In this document: piece by piece, positions 55,120-64,000 of the stretch
Position numbering within the stretch: position 1 is the stretch's first letter
Layout: every line of letters starts with the position of its first letter
NCBI RefSeq assembly: GCF_014192335.1
Contig: NZ_JACHXU010000004.1
Span: 62,001 to 126,000 of the forward strand
Source of the DNA: Aporhodopirellula rubra
Lineage (GTDB): Bacteria; Planctomycetota; Planctomycetia; Pirellulales; Pirellulaceae
DNA length: 64,000 nucleotides
Direction: 5' to 3'
Made by a program: the position numbers and the translations under genes
Notes under the pieces: generated by a model
Database searches by the model: none
Seen by the model: only the letters and a program-made list of their open reading frames with translations
What the model was told of the DNA's origin: nothing

Positions 55120-56868
55120 TCATCCTTGGAAATAAAGGTACGCCACCAGGATCGCCACGATGACGGCACCTGACGCCAATACGTCCACGGCATTCCAGCT
55201 TTCCCGAGTCTCGGTTCGTTGATCATCCGTCAGGGTACCAAACGTCAACCCGCTGATCTTTTCGTAATCAGGTGCTTTCGTGGCATAGCTAACCGCAATC
55301 ATCACAATTGCGCTAACGGCCAAAATCAACATGCTGTAATACTGGAAGAACGTGTTGTTCATGACCCACAAGAACGATCCTTCCGTGTACGCAAAGTCCT
55401 CCATCAGCTTCACAGGAGTGTCAATTGCAAGACGGAACAATCCCATTGCAAAACCGACCAGCAATGCAGCCAAGCACCCGGGCCCGTTGAGCCGTTTCCA
55501 AAAGATTCCGAAGAAGAACACAACGAAAATGGGCGGAGCGAGGTACGCCTGCACGCCTTGCAGGTAGTCATACAATCCGCGGCCACCCTGAATCACTGGG
55601 ATCCACGCCAAACCGATCAGCACCATCACACAAGTCGCAATTCGACCGATCCAAACGAGTCGTTCTTGAGAAACGTTCGGGCGAAGCGGCGAATAGAAAT
55701 CCATCGTGAACAACGTCGCCGATGCGTTGAAGACCCCCGCGAGCGAACTCATTAACGCCGCGAGCAAACCGGCCACCACTATGCCTCGAACTCCGGCGGG
55801 AAGGACCGTTGCCACCAAGAGTGGGAATGCCTTTTGTGCTTCCTCGCGGATCACCTCTCCGTCGTCTCCAATCAACACGTTGCTGATCCCTTCGGACTGT
55901 CCCGTTGTCGCCAAAGCGAAACAGATCATGCCGGGAATAATGAAGATCAAGACGGGGAGGAGCTTCAACAACGCGGCAAAAATCGATCCGCGGCGAGCTT
56001 CCGTTTCATTAGGCGCCCCCAACGTGCGTTGAACGATGTATTGGTCCGTACACCAGTACCAAAGTCCAATCACGGGAGCACAAAACAGCATACTCAACCA
56101 TGGATAATTATCGTTGAAATACCATGCCATCCGGCCCTCCTCGCGAACCGGAGCCCATGTCGCCTCGACACCCTCGGGAACCAGCGGCTTCCAAAGATTG
56201 AACATTTCCGAACCGCAAATCGCACGCAGTTCCGACCAACCTCCCAACGCCTGCAAACCAAAGTAAGTCACCAAGATCGAGCCCATGATGAGAATCAATG
56301 TTTGCAGCGCTTCCGTGTAGGCCACCGCTCGCAATCCGCCCAACACCGTGTACGCCCCGGTCAACACGATGACCAAAATCGACCCGATCCAAAAACTATC
56401 GAGCGGTCCAAGACGCATCTCCGGCAGCAATACCGAAAACACAATTCCGCCCGCAAAAATTCCAACGGCAATCTTGGTAACGACATACGCCACCAGCGAA
56501 ATTAACGACAACACCCAACGGCACGCCGGGCTGTATCGTTTCTCCAGAAACTCCGGCATCGTGAAGACTTGAGACCGCATGTAAAACGGAATCAACACCC
56601 ACCCGAGCACCAGCAAACACCACGCGTGAAGCTCGTAGTGAGCCATCGCGACACCATCGCTGGCCCCCGAACCGGCCAACCCAACGAGGTGCTCTGAACC
56701 GATGTTCGAGGCAAAGATGGACGCACCCACCACCCACCAACTGAGATTCCGCCCGGCTAGAAAATAGTCGTCTGCGGTCTCACTGCCTTTCGCGATCACC
56801 CACCACGCAACCCCTAGCAGCACCGCGAAATAGAGGGCGATCATCACCCAATCGATTGTTTCCATCAT
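55120..56868 (-). CDS. Sodium:solute symporter (SSS family), probable arabinose transporter
   Basis: 582 aa with about 13-14 membrane helices. SSS signatures: DDYFLAGRNLSWWVVGASIF, ASNIGSEHLVGLAGSG, GGLRAVAYTEALQT and MFCAP...YWCTDQYIVQRTLG, as in SGLT/SglT-like sugar carriers. It couples sodium entry to uptake of a sugar. It is the last gene of the araB-araD-araA group, starting 107 bases after the araA stop. Placement makes L-arabinose or an arabinose-containing oligosaccharide the likely substrate; specificity is inference. Confidence 0.9.
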   Translation of the reverse strand: MMETIDWVMIALYFAVLLGVAWWVIAKGSETADDYFLAGRNLSWWVVGASIFASNIGSEHLVGLAGSGASDGVAMAHYELHAWCLLVLGWVLIPFYMRSQVFTMPEFLEKRYSPACRWVLSLISLVAYVVTKIAVGIFAGGIVFSVLLPEMRLGPLDSFWIGSILVIVLTGAYTVLGGLRAVAYTEALQTLILIMGSILVTYFGLQALGGWSELRAICGSEMFNLWKPLVPEGVEATWAPVREEGRMAWYFNDNYPWLSMLFCAPVIGLWYWCTDQYIVQRTLGAPNETEARRGSIFAALLKLLPVLIFIIPGMICFALATTGQSEGISNVLIGDDGEVIREEAQKAFPLLVATVLPAGVRGIVVAGLLAALMSSLAGVFNASATLFTMDFYSPLRPNVSQERLVWIGRIATCVMVLIGLAWIPVIQGGRGLYDYLQGVQAYLAPPIFVVFFFGIFWKRLNGPGCLAALLVGFAMGLFRLAIDTPVKLMEDFAYTEGSFLWVMNNTFFQYYSMLILAVSAIVMIAVSYATKAPDYEKISGLTFGTLTDDQRTETRESWNAVDVLASGAVIVAILVAYLYFQG

Positions 56869-56880
56869 TGGCTTTGGTCC

Positions 56881-56892
56881 GAGTTTAAACTC
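56881..56892. promoter_or_regulatory. 12-bp palindrome before the symporter gene
   Basis: GAGTTTAAACTC is a perfect palindrome 12 bases upstream of the symporter start, in the 107-base gap after araA. It could be an operator or a chance PmeI-like site; no second copy was noticed near araB. Confidence 0.3.
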
Positions 56893-56975
56893 TAAAATGA
56901 AATGAAAATCATCCCCAGCGTGTTACAAGGGATAATCTGAAAACGAGCCATGCGGACAACGACTCCGCATCCTCG

Positions 56976-58463
56976 CTACAGTTGTTGCTTAAATGATCGC
57001 AAATGGGTGTCGCCGTCAATAAAAAGGCACTCGACATCCATCATTTCTGCGAAATCTTCGATCGTCTCGCTCGTGAGCGATTGACTGAAAACGGTGTGAT
57101 GAGGTCCGCCGGCATAGATCCACGCGGCTGCCGCAGTCTTCAAATCCGGACGTGGTGCCCACAACGCACTCGCCACCGGAAGATTCGGTAACGGATGCTC
57201 GGGCGCAACCGCATCAACCTCGTTGACCAACATCCGAAAACGATCCCCCATGTCCAACATCGCGACATTGATCGCCGGTCCGGGCGGCGCGGTAAACACC
57301 AAACGCACCGGATCAGACTTCCCACCAATGCCGAGCGGATGAATTTCGCAGGTTGGTTTGCCGTTCGCAATCGAAGGACAAATCTCGAGCATGTGTGCTC
57401 CCAAAACACGATGCCCATCGGGATGGAAATGATAGGTGTAGTCCTCCATAAATGAAGTCCCTCCTTCCATTCCTCTCGCCATAGCCTTAGCCACACGGAC
57501 CAACGCCGCGGTTTTCCAATCACCTTCTCCTGCAAACCCGTATCCGTCTGCCATCAATCGTTGCACCGGCATACCGGGTAACTGGTCGAGCCCGTGCAAA
57601 TCCTCGAAGGTGTCCGTAAACGCGCGAGCGCCGATTTCGTCGAGAATGCTCCTCAGACCGATCTCAACTCGAGCGGCATAGACCAAAGAATCACGTTGTG
57701 GCCCGTTGGGCTGCATCGAATCAGCGACGCGATACAGCGAATCATATTCGGCGGCGAGCTGTGTCGCCGCCGCGTCGGAGACGTTCTCGATGTGTTGCAC
57801 CAAATCGCCGACGCCGTAGGTATTCACCTCCAACCCAAACTTCATCTGCGCCTCGACTTTGTCACCTTCGGTGACCGCAACTTGACGCATGTTGTCCCCG
57901 AAGCGAACAACCTTCAGGCTTCGCATTTCCGCGGCGCCGATTGCGGCGCGCGTCCATGATGCCAGGCGGGCATGCACGTCCTCGTCCTGCCAATGTCCCA
58001 CGACGACTTTCCGCGGTTTTCTCATCCGTGTGCAGATGAATCCGAATTCGCGATCACCATGAGCCGCTTGGTTCAGATTCATAAAGTCCATGTCGATCGT
58101 GGACCAAGGCAGGTCGCGGTTGAACTGTGTATGCAGATGAGCCATCGGTTTATCCAATACCGACAATCCCGCGATCCACATCTTTGCTGGCGAAAACGTG
58201 TGCATCCAACAAACCACCCCAATGCACTCGGGAGCGTTATTTGCATCACGGAAGACTTGTACAATGGAATCAGCGGTCGTGACCACCGACTTAAACACGA
58301 CTTCAACCGGCAAACGGTTCGCCTCGTTCAAACCGGCGACCACCTGGCGGCTATTGTCAGCGACTGTTCGGAGAGTCTCTTCACCATAAAGGTGTTGACT
58401 GCCGGTGACGAACCATATTTCTTGTGTGCTGTTTTGCATCGCGTTCACTAGTTTGAAATTCAT
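56976..58463 (-). CDS. araA: L-arabinose isomerase
   Basis: 495 aa from the ATG at 58463, which is 3 bases after the araD stop; the ATG at 58439 would match the E. coli N-terminus better. Motifs: [51 protein letters not shown], the active-site metal region [20 protein letters not shown] and [10 protein letters not shown]. AraA converts L-arabinose to L-ribulose using Mn2+. Length matches E. coli (500 aa). Third gene of the araB-araD-araA operon. Confidence 0.95.
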   Translation of the reverse strand: MNFKLVNAMQNSTQEIWFVTGSQHLYGEETLRTVADNSRQVVAGLNEANRLPVEVVFKSVVTTADSIVQVFRDANNAPECIGVVCWMHTFSPAKMWIAGLSVLDKPMAHLHTQFNRDLPWSTIDMDFMNLNQAAHGDREFGFICTRMRKPRKVVVGHWQDEDVHARLASWTRAAIGAAEMRSLKVVRFGDNMRQVAVTEGDKVEAQMKFGLEVNTYGVGDLVQHIENVSDAAATQLAAEYDSLYRVADSMQPNGPQRDSLVYAARVEIGLRSILDEIGARAFTDTFEDLHGLDQLPGMPVQRLMADGYGFAGEGDWKTAALVRVAKAMARGMEGGTSFMEDYTYHFHPDGHRVLGAHMLEICPSIANGKPTCEIHPLGIGGKSDPVRLVFTAPPGPAINVAMLDMGDRFRMLVNEVDAVAPEHPLPNLPVASALWAPRPDLKTAAAAWIYAGGPHHTVFSQSLTSETIEDFAEMMDVECLFIDGDTHLRSFKQQL

Positions 58464-58466
58464 TAG

Positions 58467-59174
58467 TTAGGTGAGGTGCGTGTTGGACGATTGTCCGTAG
58501 GTCGCCGTGGGACCGTGTTTTCGCTGATAGTGTTTATCCAACACATAGGATTCGAGCTCTGTCGCTTCCGAATTGATTTGCATCATCCCCATTGCCATTC
58601 GAGCGACGGCTTCTAACGCGACCGCGTTCTCGACGGACTTTTGTGCGGTGCTGCCCCATGAAAATGGGCCATGACCGGCGACCAATACTGCTGGCATCGA
58701 CGCGGCATCGATTCCTGCAAACCGCTCGATAATGACACGCCCTGTGTTACCTTCGTAGTCGGCCTCGACCTCATCGGCGGTCAACGCACGCGTTAGGGGA
58801 ACGGTGCCATGAAAGTGGTCCGCGTGAGTCGTCCCATAACACGGAATCTCCCGCCGAGCCTGGGCATACATCACCGCGCACGAACTGTGAGTATGTGTAA
58901 TGCCACCGATCGACTGAAATTGCCGATACAGCAATACGTGCGTCGGCGTATCCGATGATGGGTTGTAGTCGCCTTCGACGCGTTTACCATCGAGGTCCAC
59001 AACTACCATTTGTGTCGGATCCATACGGTCGTACGGGACACCACTAGGTTTGATCACGACCAATCCCTGTTCGCGATCGATCCCACTGACGTTTCCCCAC
59101 GTGAGTGTCACGAGCCCTTGGTCGACCAAATCAAGGTTGGCTTTGAAAACGCTTTCTTTCAGTTCCTCTAACAT
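58467..59174 (-). CDS. araD: L-ribulose-5-phosphate 4-epimerase
   Basis: 235 aa. Class II aldolase-type fold; metal His ligands in ITHTHSSCAV and VAGHGPFSWG, with TWGNVSGIDR and KPSGVPYD at the substrate-binding N-terminus. The enzyme epimerises L-ribulose 5-phosphate to D-xylulose 5-phosphate. Its start lies 7 bases inside the 3' end of araB, giving translational coupling, and araA follows after 3 bases. Fuculose aldolase relatives share the fold, but the operon decides the call. Confidence 0.95.
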   Translation of the reverse strand: MLEELKESVFKANLDLVDQGLVTLTWGNVSGIDREQGLVVIKPSGVPYDRMDPTQMVVVDLDGKRVEGDYNPSSDTPTHVLLYRQFQSIGGITHTHSSCAVMYAQARREIPCYGTTHADHFHGTVPLTRALTADEVEADYEGNTGRVIIERFAGIDAASMPAVLVAGHGPFSWGSTAQKSVENAVALEAVARMAMGMMQINSEATELESYVLDKHYQRKHGPTATYGQSSNTHLT

Positions 59175-60880
59175 GATTCGTTAGCATCCTCCGAGACTCG
59201 GCGACGTATCGCGATCAGATCCTTCATGACATTGTCAATTCCGCCGGTAGAGTTGCTGGTACCGAACGCGTCGTGCAGTTGCTCATAGAGCCGATACAAC
59301 TCCGCGTAAACTTTGACCGCTGACTCACGTGGATAGAAAACAGTTTCTTTCGTACCCGTCATCTTTTGCTGGGCCGCCGAAACAGTCGGATGAGCTCCGC
59401 CGACGACGGAGCCAAAGATGGCCGCCCCCAGTGCACAGGTTTGTGCCGAACGGCTGATCTTCATCGGGCGATTGCAAACATCGGCATAGATTTGCATCAC
59501 CATCGGATTCTTTTCCGCGATCCCGCCGCAGTTGACGACCTCTTCAATCTTCACACCGTAGGATTCAAAACGATTGATAATCGTCAACGCCCCAAACGCA
59601 GTCGCCTCGACGAGGGCGCGGTACATTTCGGCAGCCGTTGTATGAAGCGTTTGCCCCACAACCAAACCACTCAACAATGGGTCGACCAACACCGTTCGGT
59701 TCCCATTGTTCCAATCCAGCGCTAGCAGTCCGCTCTCACCAGGTCGCAACTTTTCAGCCTCCCGTGTCAGCGAGACGTGAGGATCTCCCGTCGCTGAATG
59801 ATTGCCGGGAACCAACTGCCGCACGAACCAATTAAAAATATCCCCGACTGCAGATTGGCCTGCTTCGAGCCCGTACATTCCTGGGAGGACAGACCCGGGC
59901 ACGATCCCACAAACCCCAGGAATATCTGCAAGTGGTTGGTCCAACGGCCAAACCGTAATGTCACAGGTACTCGTGCCCATGATCTTCACCAACGTCCCCG
60001 GTTTGACACCGGCCCCGACTGCACCCATGTGAGCGTCAAAGGCACCGACCGCGACCGGGATTCCACTAGGCAACCCAACACGCTTCGCCACCGCCTCGGT
60101 GAGACCGCCGACCGTTTCATCACACGTCGAGGTATCCGCTCGATAGTGTTCGGCAACCTTTGCCAAACCAGCGTCGAGTTGGTTCAAAAAAGGTGCGCTC
60201 GGCAATCCTCCCCAATCAGGATGGAACATCGCTTTGTGTCCAGCCGCACAAATACCACGGGGGATGTTCGCAGGATCGAGATTGCCCGTGATAAAACCGG
60301 GAACGAAGTCGGCCAGTTCTACCCAACCATAGGCGGCTTCGAAAACGCGTGGCGACGTTCGTTTGCAATGCAAGATCTTTGCCCAGAACCACTCGCTCGA
60401 ATAAACGCCGCCACACTTATCGAGATAGGCCTCGTCACCTTCAGAAGCTCGCGTCGTGATTTCAGCAGCTTCGGACGCCGATGTATGGTCTTTCCACAAC
60501 CATGCATACGCAGCCAAATCATCTTCGAACTCGGGATTCATCGATAACGGCAAACCATCGCGATCAACCGGTATCGGAGTGGAACCTGTGGTATCGACAC
60601 CGATCCCGATCACCGACTCAGGTGTGAACTCGCTTCCCACTGCGGCTTGCTCGATCGCCGAGACTACGGATGCATAAAACCCTTCGATATAGTCCGCCGG
60701 GTTCTGCCGAGCCAAATGGGGATCTTTCGCGTCGAGCAGAATACCCTGTTCGCCACTGGGATAATCAAACACTGCGGATGCGATTTCCGCTCCGTTGCTA
60801 ACGTCGACAATCAAGGCCCGAACGCTATTAGTCCCATAATCGACGCCAATCGTATACTGTTTCTTTATCGACTCGCTCAT
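59168..60880 (-). CDS. araB: L-ribulokinase
   Basis: 570 aa from the ATG at 60880 (MSESIKKQYTIGVDYG); an in-frame upstream TTG-type extension is rejected. FGGY kinase signatures are YTIGVDYGTNSVRALIVDV (phosphate 1 loop), GAFDAHMGAVGAGV and the C-terminal EATAFGALTIIN and NCGGIAEKNP. It phosphorylates L-ribulose with ATP. Length equals E. coli AraB (566 aa). First gene of the araB-araD-araA group; the 312-base gap to the regulator contains the candidate operator. Confidence 0.95.
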   Translation of the reverse strand: MSESIKKQYTIGVDYGTNSVRALIVDVSNGAEIASAVFDYPSGEQGILLDAKDPHLARQNPADYIEGFYASVVSAIEQAAVGSEFTPESVIGIGVDTTGSTPIPVDRDGLPLSMNPEFEDDLAAYAWLWKDHTSASEAAEITTRASEGDEAYLDKCGGVYSSEWFWAKILHCKRTSPRVFEAAYGWVELADFVPGFITGNLDPANIPRGICAAGHKAMFHPDWGGLPSAPFLNQLDAGLAKVAEHYRADTSTCDETVGGLTEAVAKRVGLPSGIPVAVGAFDAHMGAVGAGVKPGTLVKIMGTSTCDITVWPLDQPLADIPGVCGIVPGSVLPGMYGLEAGQSAVGDIFNWFVRQLVPGNHSATGDPHVSLTREAEKLRPGESGLLALDWNNGNRTVLVDPLLSGLVVGQTLHTTAAEMYRALVEATAFGALTIINRFESYGVKIEEVVNCGGIAEKNPMVMQIYADVCNRPMKISRSAQTCALGAAIFGSVVGGAHPTVSAAQQKMTGTKETVFYPRESAVKVYAELYRLYEQLHDAFGTSNSTGGIDNVMKDLIAIRRRVSEDANESC

Positions 60881-61049
60881 AAACCGGCGTCCTGAAAAAC
60901 CATTGGGGCAAAACTCTTTGAGCCACACGTAAAACAACCAAAGCCGGACACCAACCCGCGTCTGGCGAACCGCACCGGCGTGATCGACAACACCACAATC
61001 GATCTACGTGGAGGTTAGAACCTCAAAAGGCCAGTCACAAGTCAACGGC

Positions 61050-61076
61050 TGCGCAATAAAATGTCGCAATTGCGCA
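61050..61076. promoter_or_regulatory. Candidate operator for the arabinose operon
   Basis: Perfect 8-bp inverted repeat TGCGCAAT (61050-61057) and ATTGCGCA (61069-61076), 19 bases apart start to start, between the regulator gene and araB. Its position fits a binding site for the adjacent XylR-type regulator. Confidence 0.45.
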
Positions 61077-61192
61077 CACATTGCATCCAATCGCTACCAC
61101 GAGCAGATCGAGCGAACACCGATGGCAACGAACGTCACCAAGAATCGCAAACGGATCACCGACGAAAAACCTCGACCGCTGAAACCGAGCCA

Positions 61193-62395
61193 CTAGGACT
61201 CAATCGTTGGCTTCGCGGCATCACGTTCGCCACGCAAGTCTCGCCGATATCGTGACGGTGTCGTCCCGTACGTGGTCCGAAACACCTGAATGAAATAACT
61301 CGGTGTTCCATAGCCAGACGCGGTCGCGATTTTGGGAACCGACAAGTCCGATTCCGCCAACAACGTTCGCGCTCGCTCCAATCGCACGCGTTGCAACTCC
61401 GCATGCAAAGTACGCCCCACCGTTCGTGAAAAGCGCAACTCAAGGTTTCGCCGCGAGATATCCACGCGTCGCAAAATGTCCGCGACCTGGATCGGTTCGT
61501 TTGAGCGATCATGGATAAACCGAAGTGCCTCTACCACCTCGGGGTCATCAATCGCAATCATGTCGGTGCTGCGCCGTGTCACCACGCTCAGAGGTTCGGC
61601 GATCAAGCATTGCGGCTCGACAACCTGACCCTTCATCATTCGATCGAGCAATTCCGCCGCTCGAAATCCGACACCCGTTGCATTGAGCGCAACGCTAGAT
61701 AACGGTGGATCGGCAAGCTCACACAGCAACTCATCGTTGTCGACGCCGATCAGCACCAACTCTTCCGGGATTTTAATGTCCGCAAAGTGACACGCTTCGG
61801 CGACTTCCCGCCCCCGATCATCATTGCACGCCATCACCGCAATCGGCCGTGGTAACGATGCGAGCCATTTCGCGAGACGCGGCTGCTCTCGTTCCAACAC
61901 TCGCTCTCGACGCGACTTCGGCGGCTGATACACATGCACGTCGAAACCGGCATTGCGAATCGCTTTGCAGAACCCCTCTTCGCGATCTTTCGACCAAACG
62001 CGGTCAGGAATTCCGACAAACGCGAACTCACGAAACCCTCGTTGGATCAGATACTCGGCCGCCATCACGCCAGCGTCGCTCGACCCCGATTTAACTTCAC
62101 TGAATCGCAACAACGGACTCTCTGCAGCGAGTTGACTCCGAGATAAATCCAACACAATCGTTGGCAATCCCGAATCAAGAATGGCCTGAGCCACCCGCGG
62201 TGTTTCGATCCTGGCAATGATCCCCGTCCCGCCCCACTCGCGAACCTTGGGAACCGCTTGCTCGAAATCGCCGGGTGTCAGACAAAACCCCCATGGCCCG
62301 TGCAGCCGACTGTAACGAACAATCCCGCGCAACATTTGTCGCCCGTAACCGCGAGCGGTTTCGACGAGTAATGCGACTTTGGGCTGGCTGTTCAT
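61193..62395 (-). CDS. XylR-type AraC-family regulator of arabinose genes
   Basis: 400 aa from the ATG at 62395 (MNSQPKVALL), with another possible ATG at 62446. The N-terminal about 285 residues are a LacI/periplasmic-binding type sensor domain (KVALLVETARGYGRQMLRGI, VMACNDDRGREVAEACHFAD, VDNDELLCELADPPLSSVAL). The C-terminal AraC helix-turn-helix pair covers about residues 290-390 (VADILRRVDISRRNLELRFS and IATASGYGTPSYFIQVFR). This is the XylR architecture, so a sugar probably binds the sensor and activates the operon. Transcribed in the same direction, between the GH51 gene and araB. Confidence 0.92.
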   Translation of the reverse strand: MNSQPKVALLVETARGYGRQMLRGIVRYSRLHGPWGFCLTPGDFEQAVPKVREWGGTGIIARIETPRVAQAILDSGLPTIVLDLSRSQLAAESPLLRFSEVKSGSSDAGVMAAEYLIQRGFREFAFVGIPDRVWSKDREEGFCKAIRNAGFDVHVYQPPKSRRERVLEREQPRLAKWLASLPRPIAVMACNDDRGREVAEACHFADIKIPEELVLIGVDNDELLCELADPPLSSVALNATGVGFRAAELLDRMMKGQVVEPQCLIAEPLSVVTRRSTDMIAIDDPEVVEALRFIHDRSNEPIQVADILRRVDISRRNLELRFSRTVGRTLHAELQRVRLERARTLLAESDLSVPKIATASGYGTPSYFIQVFRTTYGTTPSRYRRDLRGERDAAKPTIES

Positions 62396-62589
62396 AGTTC
62401 GATTGGTTGGTAGTTTTCTTCCGGTCACATTTCCTCCGGTGGTCATGTCATGTTAGCTGAACGTCACCGCGTGCGTCCTGTCCACGGCCGAAGCGTTTTT
62501 TAAGAAACCACAAAGTCGATTGAGATTTGTTCGTAACCGAGGCGGAGTCAATCACCACGCGTCGACAAACAACGCCATACAGTCTCGCG

Positions 62590-64000
62590 TTATTTCACCG
62601 TCCGAACGCGAATAAATTGCACCGACATGGGGGCGATCGTGTGACTAAATTCCGACGCAACGTTGAGTTCACTCACTTGTGGCGACACTCGATTCGGATT
62701 CATCCGATCATTAACGTCGTCGCGACCTCCCGTTAACACGGTCAACTTCGCGACCGGATCAACGCGTTCAACCCCGCTCAACTCGAACTGAGTCGGACAG
62801 GCTTGATCACTCGGATTCACAATTTTGAGAATCACATCTCCGGTTGCAGTCTCTTTGCTAGCAGCAAAACTAATCGTTGGCTTGGTGATCGCCACGTCGT
62901 GAATCAACTGGTCATTCAAATAGCACAAGATTCGTGAATCACCGATCTCGATTCGAATGTCGTACCACACATTGGATTGGATCGTTCCTGGCGTCGTTGC
63001 CAAACGGACGCGGTTGGTTGGATCCGACGCGACGGCACACTGCACCCCATGTTCGGTGTTCCCCCATCCACCGATGTTCCACCAATAGTGCGAATCCGAC
63101 GGTTTGTGGCCAAACGTGACCAGAAATCCTTCATCACCACCTGTCTTCTTGGCTCGCATCGAGATAATCAGCTCGTCGGCCTCCACCGAACGATCGAACA
63201 ACCTCATCGCCGGAGTCGCGGACACGTCATTTTGGCGACACACACCGCCCACGACATCGAAGCTGCCATTTATCACACTCGCGACTTCGGAACCTTCGGT
63301 CCCATCAAACGCCTCACCGAACAATGTCTCCGAGCCGGCAATCACTTTGACATCGTCGAAGATCGCTTGCGAGGCCCACGTCCCGACACCGACGCGTCCT
63401 CTTGCCGGCGTACCTTCCAAAGAAAGGTCTAACCGGAACTGAGTTTCGTTGGCCAGATACTGATCGCCTTTGTTCAAGCTAAACAATTGTTGAACGTAAT
63501 AGTTCGGCGTTCGAACAACAGTCTTTTCGTCAAACCAGATCAAATCGGCAGCCGTCCACTGCGTAAATCCGTAGCGGGCAAATAGAGGCGCGTACGCTGT
63601 CATCTGAACGATATCCGCATTGCGTTCGATACCGGTCAGGTAAGCCGCCTCCGCGACGGCGTTGAACAATCGATTTCCCTTGGACGCATACTCACCGACG
63701 AACACTTTCGTCTTGTTTCGATCAAAGTCATCGAACCGATGTGTCTGGCTCAGAAACCACTCAGGTGACTCATAGTAGTGCTCATCTGAAAGATCACATC
63801 CGTGTGTGTTCATGAATTCATAGATCGGAATTTCCGGCCCCAATCCTGACGTTCCCACGATCTTGATCTCAGGAGCTTGCTGGCGGAGTGCACGAACGAA
63901 ATGCGGAAACCGCTCCTCAAATTGAGGCGTGTGATGGTCCTCGTTACCGAGCCCAACGTATTTCAAGTTGAACGGCTCAGGATGCCCCATTTCGGCTCGG
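62590..64000 (-). CDS. Alpha-L-arabinofuranosidase (GH51), 5' end outside window
   Basis: The C-terminal 470 residues are present; the frame is open to the window edge (reading RAE before the ATG at 63990), so the start lies beyond. GH51 acid/base Glu is in YVGLGNEDHH and the nucleophile Glu in TKVFVGEYAS. After the catalytic barrel comes an insert of about 180 residues with a LamG/DUF1080-like look (GTWASQAIFDDVKVIAGSET and FGHKPSDSHYWWNIGGWGN), then the C-terminal beta domain (VQFIRVRTVK). It cleaves terminal alpha-L-arabinofuranosyl groups, feeding the ara pathway. Confidence 0.9.
   Translation of the reverse strand, partial: RAEMGHPEPFNLKYVGLGNEDHHTPQFEERFPHFVRALRQQAPEIKIVGTSGLGPEIPIYEFMNTHGCDLSDEHYYESPEWFLSQTHRFDDFDRNKTKVFVGEYASKGNRLFNAVAEAAYLTGIERNADIVQMTAYAPLFARYGFTQWTAADLIWFDEKTVVRTPNYYVQQLFSLNKGDQYLANETQFRLDLSLEGTPARGRVGVGTWASQAIFDDVKVIAGSETLFGEAFDGTEGSEVASVINGSFDVVGGVCRQNDVSATPAMRLFDRSVEADELIISMRAKKTGGDEGFLVTFGHKPSDSHYWWNIGGWGNTEHGVQCAVASDPTNRVRLATTPGTIQSNVWYDIRIEIGDSRILCYLNDQLIHDVAITKPTISFAASKETATGDVILKIVNPSDQACPTQFELSGVERVDPVAKLTVLTGGRDDVNDRMNPNRVSPQVSELNVASEFSHTIAPMSVQFIRVRTVK

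Overview
This window looks like chromosomal DNA of a marine planctomycete of the family Pirellulaceae (Rhodopirellula or a close relative). The signs are family-specific: a PVC-type heme-binding CxxCH dehydrogenase, an exported Gly/Ser-rich protein with two TIGR03000-type domains, a LEPR-XLL-like N-terminus, ECF sigma factors paired with Ser/Thr kinases, NPYAPP-type small membrane proteins, frequent GTG/TTG starts, weak ribosome binding sites, and short co-directional groups separated by strand switches. No name was looked up; all assignments come from reading motifs.

Layout. 1-5959 (+): the end of a sensor histidine kinase, glutaminyl-tRNA synthetase, a LarA/DUF2088-like protein coupled to a Zn-ribbon Nudix hydrolase, and two overlapping ExbD-type genes. 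5984-10950 (-): a YeiH-type membrane transporter and a translation/secretion block transcribed as ffh, rpsP, trmD, rplS. 11392-20139: two small unknown proteins, the CxxCH dehydrogenase, a DUF58/transglutaminase pair and a GT2-like protein. 20403-28956 (-): a kinase/AAA-ATPase/repeat protein, tRNA-His, an ECF sigma factor overlapping a receptor kinase with a WD40 propeller, and an SDR. 29509-36910: an L,D-transpeptidase between two copies of an intergenic repeat, a VWA protein, a clpS operon with a TatD/EboC-like hydrolase, an M20 peptidase and a DJ-1/PfpI protein. 37146-46653: a sigma factor, an SGNH esterase, two clpP genes, a tRNA-Glu-like sequence with an aberrant anticodon, a HAD/Ppx-GppA/exported PCMT operon, the TIGR03000 protein with a strong terminator, and another sigma factor. 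46734-55083: an aldehyde dehydrogenase, a catalase, two small coupled genes, a sialate O-acetylesterase-like protein, and a broken LEPR-XLL/matrixin/tail-collar gene. 55120-64000 (-): an L-arabinose locus.

How the genes work together. The clearest pathway is arabinose use: a GH51 arabinofuranosidase releases L-arabinose, an SSS symporter probably imports it, and AraA, AraB and AraD convert it to D-xylulose 5-phosphate. A XylR-type AraC regulator sits between the glycosidase and araB, and an inverted repeat in front of araB is a candidate operator. A second theme is protein quality control (ClpS, two ClpP, exported PCMT, DJ-1/PfpI, catalase). A third is planctomycete signalling (three ECF sigma factors, two large Ser/Thr kinases).

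I found no CRISPR array, prophage, complete insertion sequence or biosynthetic cluster. The best leads are the odd tRNA-Glu-like gene, the clpS/EboC-like operon, the exported PCMT operon, the ExbD pair without a visible ExbB, the repeat pair flanking the L,D-transpeptidase, and the decayed collar gene.
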